The notes beneath the pieces are model-generated. The model had not been told where the DNA came from and ran no database searches. It was given only the letters and a program-made list of their open reading frames with translations. Made by a program: the position numbers and the translations under genes. A stretch of 64,000 bases of DNA, from the NCBI RefSeq assembly GCF_000496075.1, contig NZ_AWXZ01000023.1:1-64000 (forward strand). Reading direction: 5' to 3'. Below are positions 17,829-28,039 of this stretch, in pieces; within the stretch, counting starts at the first letter, position 1, and the number at the start of each line of letters is the position of its first letter. The stretch comes from Lutibaculum baratangense AMV1. GTDB lineage: Bacteria > Pseudomonadota > Alphaproteobacteria > Rhizobiales > Tepidamorphaceae.

Positions 17829-18938
17829 TTGAACGAAGCACGCCCACCATTCCGTGCCGACATGGTCGGCAGTCTCCTGCGGCCCGAGCCGCTCAAGCAG
17901 GCCCGCGCGCAGTTCGCCGAGGGCCGGATCGGCCGCGACGAGCTGAAGCAGGTCGAGGACGATTGCATCCGCGACGTCGTGAGGAAGCAGGAGGAGGTCG
18001 GGCTCAAGGCCGTGACCGACGGCGAGTTCCGTCGCTCCTGGTGGCATTTCGACTTCCTGAGCCAGCTTGAAGGCTGCGAGCTGACGAAGGGCGAGAAGGC
18101 GATCCAGTTCCAGGGCGTGCAGACGCGCTCGGAAAGCGTCGCGGTGCGCGGCAAGGTCGGCTTCGGCGACCATCCCATGCTCGAGCACTTCAGGTTCCTG
18201 AAGAGCGTCACGAGCGTCACGCCGAAGATGACGATCCCGTCGCCGAGCGTGCTGCATTTTCGCGGCGGCCGCGACGCGATCTCCAAGGACGTCTATCCCG
18301 ACATGGACGCCTTCTACGCCGACACGGCGGAAGCCTATGCGCAGGCGGTGAAGGGCTTCTACGAGGCGGGCTGCCGCTATCTGCAGTTCGACGACACGGT
18401 CTGGGCCTATCTGTGCTCGGAAGCCGAGCGGCAGAAGGTGCGCGACCGCGGCGAGGACCCCGACGCGCTGAAGGTGATCTACCGCGACATGATCGTGCAC
18501 GCCCTGAAGGCCAAGCCCGCCGACATGGCGATCACGACCCATGTCTGCCGCGGCAACTTCCGCTCGACCTGGATCTCCGAGGGCGGCTACGAGCCGGTGG
18601 CCGAGACGCTGCTGGCCGAGATCCCCTATGACGGCTACTTCCTCGAGTACGACTCGCAGCGGGCTGGCGGCTTCGAGCCGCTCCGCTTCCTGCCGAAGGG
18701 CGACAAGCGCGTGGTCCTCGGCCTCGTGACGTCGAAGTCGGGCGACCTCGAATCGAAGGACGACGTCCGCAAGCGGATCGAAGAGGCCTCGAAGTTCGCC
18801 CCGCTCGAGCAGTTCTGCCTCAGCCCGCAGTGCGGCTTCGCCTCGACCGAGGAGGGCAACATCCTCACCGAGGAGGCGCAGTGGAACAAGCTGCGCTTCA
18901 TCGTCGAGATCGCGAAGGAGCAATGGGGAAGCCTCTGA
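17829..18938 (+). CDS. Cobalamin-independent methionine synthase-like protein (MetE C-terminal domain family)
   Basis: A 369-residue single-domain homologue of the MetE catalytic domain. It opens FRADMVGSLLRPEPLKQAR and has the metal-site stretches HVCRGNFRS near residue 240 and LSPQCGFAST near the C-terminus, where His and Cys would bind zinc. Such single-domain proteins may transfer methyl groups between a donor and a thiol, or act on related sulfur compounds. The start is TTG 17829, supported by GGGAGG 5 bases upstream and because the conserved N-terminus precedes the first ATG. Exact substrate unknown. Confidence 0.82.
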   Translation: MNEARPPFRADMVGSLLRPEPLKQARAQFAEGRIGRDELKQVEDDCIRDVVRKQEEVGLKAVTDGEFRRSWWHFDFLSQLEGCELTKGEKAIQFQGVQTRSESVAVRGKVGFGDHPMLEHFRFLKSVTSVTPKMTIPSPSVLHFRGGRDAISKDVYPDMDAFYADTAEAYAQAVKGFYEAGCRYLQFDDTVWAYLCSEAERQKVRDRGEDPDALKVIYRDMIVHALKAKPADMAITTHVCRGNFRSTWISEGGYEPVAETLLAEIPYDGYFLEYDSQRAGGFEPLRFLPKGDKRVVLGLVTSKSGDLESKDDVRKRIEEASKFAPLEQFCLSPQCGFASTEEGNILTEEAQWNKLRFIVEIAKEQWGSL

Positions 18939-19011
18939 AGGCTCCCCCGAACCGTGGCCGGGCGGGTGGCCGTGGAGCCGCCCTCCGTGAGCACGGGTAA
19001 GGGGCGGCGCC

Positions 19012-21108
19012 TCAGGCTTCCGCCTCGACCGGCGCGACGAGGCCGCGCTGCCGCAGCAAGGCGCCCGGCTCGGGTGCCCGGCCGCGGAAGGCGAGATAGG
19101 CCTCCTCGGGATCACGCTTGAAGCCCGCGGCGTAGACGAAGTCGCGGAGCTTCTTCGCCAGCGTGGGGTCGAACGGGTCGCCCGCCTCGACGAAGGCCTC
19201 GAACCCGTCGGAATCGAGCACTTCCGACCACATGTAGCTGTAGTAGGCGGCCGAATAGCCGTCGCCGGAGAAGATGTGTGCGAAATGCGGCAGACGATGA
19301 CGCAACACGATTGCGTCCGGCATGCCGAGCTCGCGCCGCAAGCCCGTCTCGAAGGCGCGGAAGTCGGGTGTCTCCTCGACCGGCGCGAGGTGGAGCTGCA
19401 TGTCGACGATCGCGGAGCCCAGATACTCGGCGGTCGCGAAGCCCTCGTTGAAGCTGCGCGCCGCCATCAGGCGTTCGAACAGCTCGTCCGGCATCGGCTC
19501 GCCGGTCCGGTAATGCAGCGCGAAGCGCTTCAGGACCTCGGGCTCCTCGAGCCAGTGCTCGAAGAGCTGCGAGGGGAACTCCACCCAATCGCGGCTGACG
19601 GCGGTGCCCGAGATCATGGGATAGGTCACGTCCGACAGGAGGCCGTGCAGCGCGTGGCCGAACTCGTGGAAGAGCGTCCTGGCGTCGTCGAAGCTCAGGA
19701 GCGTCGGAGCCGAACCGCTGGCCCGGGCGAAGTTCATCACGTTGACGACGATGGGGGTCACTGCGCCGGCGAGCCGGTGCTGCGGACGGAGCTGGCTCAT
19801 CCAGGCGCCGGAGCGCTTGGAGCTTCGGGCGAAATAGTCGCCGAGGAAGAGGCCGAGATGACGGCCCTGAGCGTCCTTTACCTCGAAGACGCGGACATCC
19901 CTGTGGTAACCCTTCAGGTCCTTCCGCTCCTCGAATGACAGTCCGAAGAGCCGTGACGCCGTGTAGAAGGCGGCCTCGATCATCCGGTCGAGCTGGAAGA
20001 AGGGCTTGAGCGTCTCCTCGTCGAGGTCGAACTCGGCCTTGCGGCGCCTCTCCGCATAGAAGCGCCAGTCCCAGGGCGCGATCTCGAAATTGCCGCCCTC
20101 GTCCTGCGCGATCGACTGCAGCGCCGCCGCGTCCTCGGTGGCGCGGCGCTTCGCGGGCTCCCACACCGAGTGGAGGAGCTTGAGAACCGCGTCCGGCGTC
20201 TTGGCCATCTCGTCGGCGAGGCGGAAATGGGCGAAGGTGTCGTGGCCGAGGAGGCGAGCCTTCTCGGCACGCAGGGCGAGCATCTCCGCCATGATCGCCG
20301 TGTTGTCGGTCGCCCCGCCGCTCTCGCCGCGGGACGTCCAGGCCGCGAAGGCCTGCTCGCGCAGGTCGCGCCTCGTCGAGAACTGGAGAAACGGTTCGAT
20401 CGAGGAGCGCGACAGGGTGATGACGTGCTTGCCGGGCAGGCCGCGAGCCTCCGCCGCATCGGCGGCCGCATCGCGCAGGAAGTCGGGAAGACCCGCGAGA
20501 TCGTCTTCGCTCTCCAGCACGAGAGAGTAGCCCTTCTCGTCCGCGAGCACGTTCTGCGAGAAGCTCGTGCCGAGGCTCGCCATGCGCTCGGCGATCTCCG
20601 CGAGCCGTGCCTTCGTGTCGGCGGGCTTGCCGGCGCCCGCGCGGGTGAAGACGGTGCGGTAGCGCTCGAGGACCCGGTTCTGCTCGGCATCGAGCGCGAG
20701 ACGGCCGCGCCGCGCGGCCAGCGCGTCGATGCGGGCGAAGATCCTGTCGTCGAGGTAGAGAGCGCTGCGGTGGCGGGCGAGGCGGGGCGAGATCTCCCGC
20801 TCTATCGCCTGGATCTCGTCGTTCGTGTCGGCCCCGGCGAGGGCATAGAAGACGCTCGCGACCTGGCGCAGCAGGCGGCCGGAGCGCTCGAGGGCGGTAA
20901 TCGTGTTCTCGAAGTCCGGCTCCGCCGGGTTCGCGCCTATCGACACGATCTCGGCTTCATGCGCCGCGATCGCCTGCTCGAACGCCGGACGGAAGTGCTC
21001 GGGCCCGACGAGATCGAAGGGCGGCAGGCCGAACGGCGTCTGCCAGTCGCCGAGGAGCGGGTTGAGGGCTGCCGGGTCGGGACCGGGACCGGCGGAAGCG
21101 ATGGACAT
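19012..21108 (-). CDS. M3 family metallopeptidase (oligopeptidase A / Dcp type)
   Basis: A 698-residue cytoplasmic zinc peptidase. The catalytic motif HEFGHALH is present in FDDARTLFHEFGHALHGLLSD, with the downstream Glu in FPSQLFEHW. The C-terminal FSGDGYSAAYYSYMWSEVLD is typical of the M3A group. It degrades short peptides. Length is standard. Start ATG 21108 (MSIASAG) fits the family. It is divergent from tctC across about 280 bases. Confidence 0.92.
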   Translation of the reverse strand: MSIASAGPGPDPAALNPLLGDWQTPFGLPPFDLVGPEHFRPAFEQAIAAHEAEIVSIGANPAEPDFENTITALERSGRLLRQVASVFYALAGADTNDEIQAIEREISPRLARHRSALYLDDRIFARIDALAARRGRLALDAEQNRVLERYRTVFTRAGAGKPADTKARLAEIAERMASLGTSFSQNVLADEKGYSLVLESEDDLAGLPDFLRDAAADAAEARGLPGKHVITLSRSSIEPFLQFSTRRDLREQAFAAWTSRGESGGATDNTAIMAEMLALRAEKARLLGHDTFAHFRLADEMAKTPDAVLKLLHSVWEPAKRRATEDAAALQSIAQDEGGNFEIAPWDWRFYAERRRKAEFDLDEETLKPFFQLDRMIEAAFYTASRLFGLSFEERKDLKGYHRDVRVFEVKDAQGRHLGLFLGDYFARSSKRSGAWMSQLRPQHRLAGAVTPIVVNVMNFARASGSAPTLLSFDDARTLFHEFGHALHGLLSDVTYPMISGTAVSRDWVEFPSQLFEHWLEEPEVLKRFALHYRTGEPMPDELFERLMAARSFNEGFATAEYLGSAIVDMQLHLAPVEETPDFRAFETGLRRELGMPDAIVLRHRLPHFAHIFSGDGYSAAYYSYMWSEVLDSDGFEAFVEAGDPFDPTLAKKLRDFVYAAGFKRDPEEAYLAFRGRAPEPGALLRQRGLVAPVEAEA

Positions 21109-21386
21109 CCTGATGCTCCTGAGAATCGTTGCGAGACAGTGGCGCGAGCCGCAGGTCCCACCGGTTTCACAGATGAGACCTCCCGCGCCGTGGTGCAACA
21201 CGGGCTGGCGTTCCAGCGGCTCTTTGCCGTCGGAGAGACGGGAGTTTGCCCTTTTTCCGCTCCTCTTCTAGGTTGCCCCCGTGCCCCATCGAAAGGCGGC
21301 TCCGGTCGCAGCACGGCGCGTCACCGTTCCGGCACGGTGACGAACTGGGCTCTGACGGGGGCCGCGACAACAAAAGAGGAATGGAC

Positions 21387-22343
21387 ATGCTGAAGAGAAC
21401 CGCCCTTGCGGGCCTCGTCACCGCGGTCGCAGCCTTCGGGTTCGTCGTGGGAGCCAGTGCGCAGGAGGACTATCCCAACCGCCCCGTCGAGTTCATCGTG
21501 CCCTGGGGACCCGGTGGCGGCAGCGACACGCTGATGCGCATCATCGCCAACAACATCGAGCCGCATCTCGGCCAACCCGTGGCCGTCATCAACATGCCGG
21601 GCGTCAGCGGCACGGTCGGCCTGCAGGAGGCCTCTCGGCGCGATGCCGACGGCTACACCATCACGCAGATCCACGAGGGGCTTCTGGTCGCCAACGAGAC
21701 GGGGATGACCGATCTCAACTGGGACAGCTTCATGCCCGTCGCCCTGATGACGAATTCGCCGCAGTATCTCGTCGTCAACGCCAGCAGCGACTGGGAGACG
21801 TTCGAGGACTTCGTGGAGCATGCCAAGGAGAATCCCGGCAGCGTCCGCGTCGGTGTGACGCTCGGCGGCGTGCCCCACCTGCACGCGGCGATGATCGAGG
21901 AGGCCGCGGGCATCGAGTTCTCCTATGTCGGCTATGAAGGGACGGGCGAGCGGATCCGCGCCCTCGTGGGCGGCAACCTCGAGGCCGCCATCGGCGACAT
22001 CGCATCCTCCAAGCAGTTCGTCGAGAACGGTGACCTGCGCTTCCTCGCGGTCGGCGCGAACGAGCGTCTCGACGAGACGCCGGACGTCCCGACCTTCAAG
22101 GAACTCGGTCACGACATCGAACTCGCGGTCACGCGCGGCATCGTGTTGCCCGAGGGTTCCCCCGAGGCGGCGCGCGATACGCTCGAGGCGGCGCTTCAGG
22201 AGCTGTCGCAGGACGAGGAGTTCGTCCAGCAGCTGAACAACGCTGGCGCCGAGGCCGATTTCCGCGGCCATGAGGCCTATGTGGACTATCTCGAGAACCT
22301 CGAAGAAACGGTCACCCGTCTCTCCGCGAACCTGGGCGGCTGA
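21387..22343 (+). CDS. tctC: Tripartite tricarboxylate transporter substrate-binding protein, TctC family
   Basis: A 318-residue periplasmic binding protein with a signal peptide (LKRTALAGLVTAVAAFGF, cleavage near ASAQ). The Bug/TctC hallmarks PNRPVEFIVPWGPGGGSDTL and MPGVSGTVG are present. Start ATG 21387 is preferred over 21381 because AGAGGA lies directly against 21381 but 6 bases from 21387. It captures a carboxylate or other small anionic ligand for TctAB. Its stop overlaps the tctB start by one base. Confidence 0.9.
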   Translation: MLKRTALAGLVTAVAAFGFVVGASAQEDYPNRPVEFIVPWGPGGGSDTLMRIIANNIEPHLGQPVAVINMPGVSGTVGLQEASRRDADGYTITQIHEGLLVANETGMTDLNWDSFMPVALMTNSPQYLVVNASSDWETFEDFVEHAKENPGSVRVGVTLGGVPHLHAAMIEEAAGIEFSYVGYEGTGERIRALVGGNLEAAIGDIASSKQFVENGDLRFLAVGANERLDETPDVPTFKELGHDIELAVTRGIVLPEGSPEAARDTLEAALQELSQDEEFVQQLNNAGAEADFRGHEAYVDYLENLEETVTRLSANLGG

Positions 22344-22903
22344 TGAGCGACCGCGCAGCAGAGGAGGGCGCCGCGACGGCGCCCTCGCCCTCGCCCTCGC
22401 CTTCGCCGAACGAGCGGGCGGCCGCGGAGCTCGCCCGTCTCGTGTCGTATGTCGTGCTGCTGGCCGGCGCGGCGGCGTTGTATTTCGTGGCGACGTCACT
22501 CCCGACCTCGCGCTGGGAGCCGCTCGGCGCGGGAGCCTTCCCGCGCATGGTGATGATCCTTCTGGGCGTGTTGTGCCTGCTCGCGATCGCGGATTCGTTT
22601 CGCAAGTTGCGCGCGCTCGGAGCGCCGGAGGAACTCGGTCACCTGGCGCGGGACTTCGTCGTGTCCCACCGGCTCGTCATCTTCGTCTTCATCGCGTTCG
22701 GCGTCTATCTCGCGGTGCTGCGGGGCCTCGGCTTCGCGATCGCGACCTTCCTGTTCCTGCTCGTTGCCCAGCTGATCGTCGCCCCGCGCAGCATGCGCAG
22801 CGTCGTGGTGGCCGTTTGCGTCGCATCCGTCTTCTCCTTCGGCCTCAACTACCTCTTCGCCGAAGTCTTCCGGGTGTTCCTGCCTCGTGGCCTGCTTGGC
22901 TGA
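22343..22903 (+). CDS. tctB: Tripartite tricarboxylate transporter small membrane subunit TctB
   Basis: A 186-residue membrane protein with four hydrophobic segments, the size and layout of TctB. FEATURES: the sequence ALYFVATSLP...LGAGAFPRMVMILLG is typical. The N-terminus contains a PSPSPSPSP run encoded by tandem hexamers; since the unit is six bases, copy-number change would not shift the frame. It works with TctA and TctC in secondary uptake driven by an ion gradient. Confidence 0.88.
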   Translation: MSDRAAEEGAATAPSPSPSPSPNERAAAELARLVSYVVLLAGAAALYFVATSLPTSRWEPLGAGAFPRMVMILLGVLCLLAIADSFRKLRALGAPEELGHLARDFVVSHRLVIFVFIAFGVYLAVLRGLGFAIATFLFLLVAQLIVAPRSMRSVVVAVCVASVFSFGLNYLFAEVFRVFLPRGLLG

Positions 22904-22924
22904 TCGAAGGGCTGACATTTCGAC

Positions 22925-24427
22925 ATGATGGACTCCTTCCTTTCCGGGCTTGGCCAGATCTTGGAGCCGGCGACGCTCATCTACATGGCGCTGGGCTCAC
23001 TCGCCGGCATCATAGCGGCCGCCATCCCCGGCTTCACGGTGACGATGGCCATCGTCCTGACGTTGCCGCTGACCTTCGCCATGGAGCCGCTGCAGGGCGT
23101 GGCGGTCATGCTGTCGGTCTATGTCGGCGGGTATACGGGCGGCCTCATCTCGGCCGCTCTCCTCGGCATCCCCGGCACGCCGTCCTCCGTCGCCACGACG
23201 TTCGACGCCTTCCCGATGGCGCGCAACGGCGAACCGGGCCGGGCGCTGTCGCTGGGGATCTGGGCGTCGTTCTTCGGGACGATCATCTCGACCATCGTGC
23301 TGGTCGTCGCGGCGCCCCCACTCGCCCTCGTCGCGGTGCGGCTCGGTCCGTGGGAGTATTTCTCGCTGATCGTCTTCGCGCTGACGATCGTCGCGAGCCT
23401 CGTGGGTACCTCCCTCCTGCGGGGCCTGATCGCCGGTGTCATAGGTCTCGCCCTCGCCACGGTGGGTCCCGATCCGATGATGGGGCGGCCACGCTTCGAC
23501 TTCGGCATCGAGATGCTGGCGCCGGGGCTCCCCTTCCTCGTCGTGCTCATCGGCATCTTCGCGATCAGCCAGCTGATGAGCGAGCTCGAGAACGCCCGGG
23601 AGGTGAAGCACGACACCGCCCTCATCTCCGGCAATATCGACTTTCACACCTGGAAAGTCATGAAGGAGGTGCTTCTTCGCCCGGTGAACCTCGTCCGCTC
23701 CTCGCTGCTCGGCGTCTTCATCGGCGCGGTGCCGGGAGCGGGGGGCTCGATCGCGAACCTCCTGACCTACGACCAGGCGAAGCGGGCCTCGAAGACGCCG
23801 GAAAAATTCGGAACGGGTATTCCGGACGGCGTCGTGGCCTCGGAGGCGGGCAACTCGGCGACCTCGGGCGGCGGGCTCATCCCGCTCATCGCACTCGGCA
23901 TTCCGGGCTCGGCGGTCGACGCGATCCTGATGGCCTCGCTGATGGTCCACGGCATCGGCGTCGGCCCGCGCCTCATCATGGAGCACGCCGATCTCGTCTA
24001 CGGGATGTTCATTGCGATGGTGGTGGCGAGCTTCATGATGCTCGTGATCTGCACACTCTCGATGCGCTACTTCCTCCGGGTCACGGATATCCCGAAATAC
24101 GTCATCGTGCCGGTCGTGACCGTGTGCTGCGTCATCGGTGCCTTCGCCCTCAACAACCGGCTGAGCGACGTCTTCCTGCTCGGCTTCGTCGGCCTCGCCG
24201 GCTATATCCTCAAGCGGCTCGACTACCCGCTCGCCCCGCTGGTGCTCGGCGTGATCCTCGGGCCCATCGCCGAGACGAACCTGAGACGCGCGCTGATGAG
24301 CGACCCGGACTGGACGTCCTTCTTCACGAGGCCGATCTCGGCTGCTCTACTCCTCGCGGCCGTCCTCTCGATCGTCTGGAGCGTGCGCTCCTTCATGAAG
24401 GGCCGGAAGTCGCCTATCGAAGCCTGA
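22925..24427 (+). CDS. tctA: Tripartite tricarboxylate transporter large permease TctA
   Basis: A 500-residue permease with about twelve membrane segments. TctA hallmarks are ALGSLAGIIAAAIPGFTVTM near the N-terminus, LLGIPGTPSSVATTFDAFPM, and GAVPGAGGSIANLLTYDQAKR followed by GIPDGVVASEAGNSATSGG. It is the main transport subunit. It starts 21 bases after tctB and is followed after about 40 bases by a gamma-glutamyltransferase-family gene, which hints at the cargo. Confidence 0.93.
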   Translation: MMDSFLSGLGQILEPATLIYMALGSLAGIIAAAIPGFTVTMAIVLTLPLTFAMEPLQGVAVMLSVYVGGYTGGLISAALLGIPGTPSSVATTFDAFPMARNGEPGRALSLGIWASFFGTIISTIVLVVAAPPLALVAVRLGPWEYFSLIVFALTIVASLVGTSLLRGLIAGVIGLALATVGPDPMMGRPRFDFGIEMLAPGLPFLVVLIGIFAISQLMSELENAREVKHDTALISGNIDFHTWKVMKEVLLRPVNLVRSSLLGVFIGAVPGAGGSIANLLTYDQAKRASKTPEKFGTGIPDGVVASEAGNSATSGGGLIPLIALGIPGSAVDAILMASLMVHGIGVGPRLIMEHADLVYGMFIAMVVASFMMLVICTLSMRYFLRVTDIPKYVIVPVVTVCCVIGAFALNNRLSDVFLLGFVGLAGYILKRLDYPLAPLVLGVILGPIAETNLRRALMSDPDWTSFFTRPISAALLLAAVLSIVWSVRSFMKGRKSPIEA

Positions 24428-24466
24428 CGCGAAAGAAAAACCCCCACCAAGGAAAGGCTCCTCCAA

Positions 24467-26062
24467 GTGAACTACCGCCACGATGCGCCCTATCCTTCCC
24501 GCCGCTCGCCGGTCCTCGCCCGGAACGTGGTGACGACGTCGCAGCCGCTGGCGACGCAGGCCGGCCTGTCGATGCTCCATCGGGGCGGCAACGCGGTCGA
24601 CGCGATCCTCGCGACCGCGATCACGCTGACGGTCGTCGAGCCGACCGGCAACGGGCTCGGCTCGGACGCGTTCTGCATCCTCTGGGACGGCAAGGAGCTG
24701 CACGGCCTGAACGCCTCCGGCAAGAGCCCGAAGGGCTGGACGCCGGAGCGCTTCGCGGGGCGCAAGGCGATGGACGAGCGGGGATGGGAGTCCGTGACGG
24801 TGCCGGGCGCCGTCTCCGCCTGGGTGGCGCTCTCGGAGCGTTTCGGCAAGCTCGATTTCCCCACCCTCTTCGAGCCGGCGATCCGCTATGCGGAGGAAGG
24901 CTTCCTCGTCTCGCCGATCATCGGCACGCTGTGGCGGCTCGGCGGCGACCTGCTCGGCCACCAGCCGGGCTTCGCCGACCACTTCCTGCCGGGCGGCAAG
25001 GCGCCGGCGCCGGGCGCGGTGTTCAAGAGCGCGGCGCTCGCCAGGACGCTCCGGCTGATCGCCGAGACGGAGGGCGAGGCCTTCTATCGCGGGGAACTCG
25101 CCGAGCGCATCGCCGCCTGGGCGAAGAAGCACGATGCTGCGCTGGACGAGGACGACCTCGCGGCGCACGAGCCCTACTGGTGCGGCACCATCCACCAGGG
25201 CTTCCGCGACGTGCAGCTTCACGAGATCCCGCCGAACGGACAGGGCATCTCGGCGCTGATGGCGCTCGGTATGCTCGAGCATGCGGGGATAGACCGCTAC
25301 GAGGTCGACAGCGCCGACGCGCTGCATCTCCAGATCGAGGCGATGAAGCTCGCCTTCCGCGACCTCAAGGCCTATGTCGCCGATCCCGGGCATATGCGGG
25401 ACGTGACGGCGAAGGACCTGCTGAGCGCGGATTATCTGGCGAGCCGGGCGAAGCTGATCGATCCGAGGCGGGCGACGGACTTCAAGGCCGGCGCGCCGAA
25501 GGCCGGCGGCACCGTCTATCTGAGTGCCGGCGACGAGAGCGGCATGATGGTGTCCTACATCCAGTCGAACTACTCGGGCTTCGGCTCCGGCGTCGTCGTG
25601 CCGGAGACGGGGATCTCGCTCCAGAACCGCGGCTCGGGCTTCAGCCTGACGCCCGGCCACCCGAACGAGGTGGGGCCGGCGAAGCGGCCGTTCCACACGA
25701 TCATCCCCGGCTTCCTGATGAAGGGCGGCGAGCCGCTGATGAGCTTCGGCGTGATGGGAGGGCCGATCCAGCCGCAGGGCCACGTGCAGATGACGCTCAG
25801 GACCCAGCTCTGGGACCAGGATCCCCAGACCTCCGCCGACGCGCCGCGCTGGCGGGTGATGGAGGGGCTCGACGTCGCGATCGAGGCGGCCGCCGGCGAC
25901 GACGTCCTGAACGAGCTCGCGGCTCGCGGCCACAAGGTGACGCGCGAGACGGCCGACGCGACGAGCTTCGGCTTCGGCGGCGCGCAGCTCGTCCACAAGG
26001 TCGAGGGCGGATACGCCGCCGGCTCCGATCCCCGCAAGGACGGTCAGGCGGCCGGCTTCTGA
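24467..26062 (+). CDS. Gamma-glutamyltransferase family protein
   Basis: A 531-residue Ntn-hydrolase of the GGT family. The likely autocatalytic cleavage threonine is in GGTVYLSAGDESG, followed by the family's SGFGSGVVVPETGISLQNRG. No signal peptide is seen, so unlike E. coli Ggt it is probably cytoplasmic. GGT-family enzymes hydrolyse or transfer gamma-glutamyl groups and include acylase-like members. It follows tctCBA closely, so the transporter may import its substrate. True substrate is unknown. Confidence 0.87.
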   Translation: MNYRHDAPYPSRRSPVLARNVVTTSQPLATQAGLSMLHRGGNAVDAILATAITLTVVEPTGNGLGSDAFCILWDGKELHGLNASGKSPKGWTPERFAGRKAMDERGWESVTVPGAVSAWVALSERFGKLDFPTLFEPAIRYAEEGFLVSPIIGTLWRLGGDLLGHQPGFADHFLPGGKAPAPGAVFKSAALARTLRLIAETEGEAFYRGELAERIAAWAKKHDAALDEDDLAAHEPYWCGTIHQGFRDVQLHEIPPNGQGISALMALGMLEHAGIDRYEVDSADALHLQIEAMKLAFRDLKAYVADPGHMRDVTAKDLLSADYLASRAKLIDPRRATDFKAGAPKAGGTVYLSAGDESGMMVSYIQSNYSGFGSGVVVPETGISLQNRGSGFSLTPGHPNEVGPAKRPFHTIIPGFLMKGGEPLMSFGVMGGPIQPQGHVQMTLRTQLWDQDPQTSADAPRWRVMEGLDVAIEAAAGDDVLNELAARGHKVTRETADATSFGFGGAQLVHKVEGGYAAGSDPRKDGQAAGF

Positions 26063-26104
26063 CCGGCGATGCGCGGCGAGAACGGCTGTGGTGAAGGGGC
26101 GAAG

Positions 26105-27232
26105 ATGCTGATCGGCTGTCCGAAAGAGATCAAGAACCAGGAGTACCGCGTGGGCCTGACGCCCGCGGCGGCACGCGAGGCGGTGGCGCACGGCCACGAG
26201 GTGCTTGTCGAGACCCAGGCGGGCGTGGGAGCGGGCTTCGGCGACGAGCTCTACCTCGCCGCCGGCGCCGAAATCGTCGGCACGGCGGAGGAGGTGTTCG
26301 ACCGGGCCGAGATGATCGTGAAGGTCAAGGAGCCGCAGGCCGACGAGCGGGCGCGGGTGAGGGCGGGGCAGGTGTTGTTCACCTACCTACACCTCGCGCC
26401 CGACCTCGAGCAGACGAAGGACCTCCTCGCCTCCGGCGTCACCGCGATCGCCTACGAGACGGTGACGGACGCCAGGGGGGCGCTGCCGCTGCTGGCGCCG
26501 ATGTCGGAGGTGGCCGGCCGCCTCGCGCCGCAGGTCGGCGCCTGGGCGCTGCAGAAGGCGAATGGCGGGCGCGGCGTCCTGATGGGCGGCGTCCCGGGCG
26601 TCGCGCGCGCCGACGTCCTCGTCATCGGCGGCGGCGTCGTCGGCACGAACGCGGCGCGCGTCGCGGCCGGCATGGGCGCCGACGTGACGGTGATCGACCG
26701 CTCGATCGACCGGCTGCGCTACCTCGACGACGTCTTCGGCGGCCTCTTCCGCACCCGCTATGCGAGCCGGCAGGCGACCGAGGAATTCGTCGCCCAGTCG
26801 GACATGGTGATCGGCGCGGTGCTCGTGCCGGGCGCCGCCGCGCCGAAGCTCGTGACCCGCGAGCAGCTCTCCGACATGCGTCCGGGCGCGGCGATCGTCG
26901 ACGTGGCGATCGACCAGGGCGGCTGCTTCGAGACCTCGCGCGCCACGACGCACGACGAGCCGATCTACACTGTCGACGGGATCGTGCACTACTGCGTCGC
27001 GAACATGCCGGGCGCCGTCGCCCGCACCTCGACGATCGCGCTCGGCAACGCGACGCTGCCCTACATGCTCGCGCTCGCCGACAAGGGCTGGGCCCAGGCC
27101 TGCCGCGACGACCCGCACCTCCTCGCGGGGCTCGCCGCCCATGCCGGCCAGCTGACGAGCCTGCCGGTCGGCGAGGCCCACGGCATGAGCGTGATCTCGC
27201 CGCGGCTCGCCCTGCCCAAGGCCGCCGCCTGA
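26105..27232 (+). CDS. ald: Alanine dehydrogenase
   Basis: A 375-residue NAD-dependent dehydrogenase interconverting L-alanine with pyruvate and ammonia. It begins [20 protein letters not shown], as in Ald, with the catalytic lysine in VKVKEPQ and His in YLHLA. The NAD fold is [14 protein letters not shown], and [14 protein letters not shown] lies near the C-terminus. Start ATG 26105 is set by family alignment. It follows the GGT gene by 42 bases and could recycle amino acids released by it. Confidence 0.95.
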   Translation: MLIGCPKEIKNQEYRVGLTPAAAREAVAHGHEVLVETQAGVGAGFGDELYLAAGAEIVGTAEEVFDRAEMIVKVKEPQADERARVRAGQVLFTYLHLAPDLEQTKDLLASGVTAIAYETVTDARGALPLLAPMSEVAGRLAPQVGAWALQKANGGRGVLMGGVPGVARADVLVIGGGVVGTNAARVAAGMGADVTVIDRSIDRLRYLDDVFGGLFRTRYASRQATEEFVAQSDMVIGAVLVPGAAAPKLVTREQLSDMRPGAAIVDVAIDQGGCFETSRATTHDEPIYTVDGIVHYCVANMPGAVARTSTIALGNATLPYMLALADKGWAQACRDDPHLLAGLAAHAGQLTSLPVGEAHGMSVISPRLALPKAAA

Positions 27233-27385
27233 GAGACAGGGCCGCACGCTGGATCGGCGCCCGTGAAGGTGCAGCCCGAACATGATGCGGAAGGTGAAGA
27301 CCCTTGCGCTTCCGAACCGTCCCGCGGCGGAGACTGCTGCTCGGCGGGACGGACACGAACGACGACCAGAAAGGAGACGATCCCG

Positions 27386-28039
27386 ATGACCGAGCAGGAC
27401 AAGGGCGGCGGCAACGACCAGTGGCTCGACCGCGTGTATCACTCGAGCGACCGGGATGCGCTGGCCAAGACCTACGACGAGTGGGCGGCCGACTATGACG
27501 CGCACCTGCAGGGCTTCGGCTACCGCAACACCGCGCTGACCGTCGGCCTCGTGTGCCGGCACGTCGCGGCCGACGCGGGCGAGGTCCTGGACGCCGCCTG
27601 CGGCACGGGCCTGATCGGCGAGGACCTCCACACGCTGGGCTATGACGGCCTCGTCGGCATCGACCTCTCGGAGGGCATGATCGAGACGAGCCGCGCGCGC
27701 GGCGTCTATACCGAGCTGAGCCGCATGATGCTCGGCGAGAGGCTCGGCTTCGCCGACGGCCGCTTCGCCGCGACGATCGCGATCGGCGTCCTGACGATCG
27801 GCCACGCGCCGCCCTCCTCGCTCGACGAACTCCTTCGGGTGACGAAGAGGGGCGGGTTGCTGATCTTCAGCCTGCCGCAGCCGGCCTACGAGGAGGGCGG
27901 CTTCAAGGAGAAGATGGCCGAGCTCGACGCGGCCGGCGCCTGGCAGCACGTCGAAAGCACGAGGCCCTACCGCGTTCTTCCCGGCGCCGCGAACGAGGGC
28001 GAGATGCTGTCGCACATCCACGTCTACCGGGTCGGCTGA
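27386..28039 (+). CDS. Class I SAM-dependent methyltransferase
   Basis: A 217-residue methyltransferase with the SAM-binding motif EVLDAACGTGLIGEDL and the acidic motif LVGIDLSEGMIE. The conserved N-terminal YDEWAADYD is common in the UbiE/Williams-Beuren-like group. Start ATG 27386 follows AAAGGAG closely. Substrate unknown. It lies downstream of ald in the same direction, 153 bases away, and upstream of a betaine-type transporter, but no functional link can be shown. Confidence 0.85.
   Translation: MTEQDKGGGNDQWLDRVYHSSDRDALAKTYDEWAADYDAHLQGFGYRNTALTVGLVCRHVAADAGEVLDAACGTGLIGEDLHTLGYDGLVGIDLSEGMIETSRARGVYTELSRMMLGERLGFADGRFAATIAIGVLTIGHAPPSSLDELLRVTKRGGLLIFSLPQPAYEEGGFKEKMAELDAAGAWQHVESTRPYRVLPGAANEGEMLSHIHVYRVG

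Noticed and set aside
22270-26094. Very long open frame on the plus strand
   Set aside because: It is a high-GC shadow overlapping tctB, tctA and the GGT gene, Arg/Pro-rich and without any family similarity.
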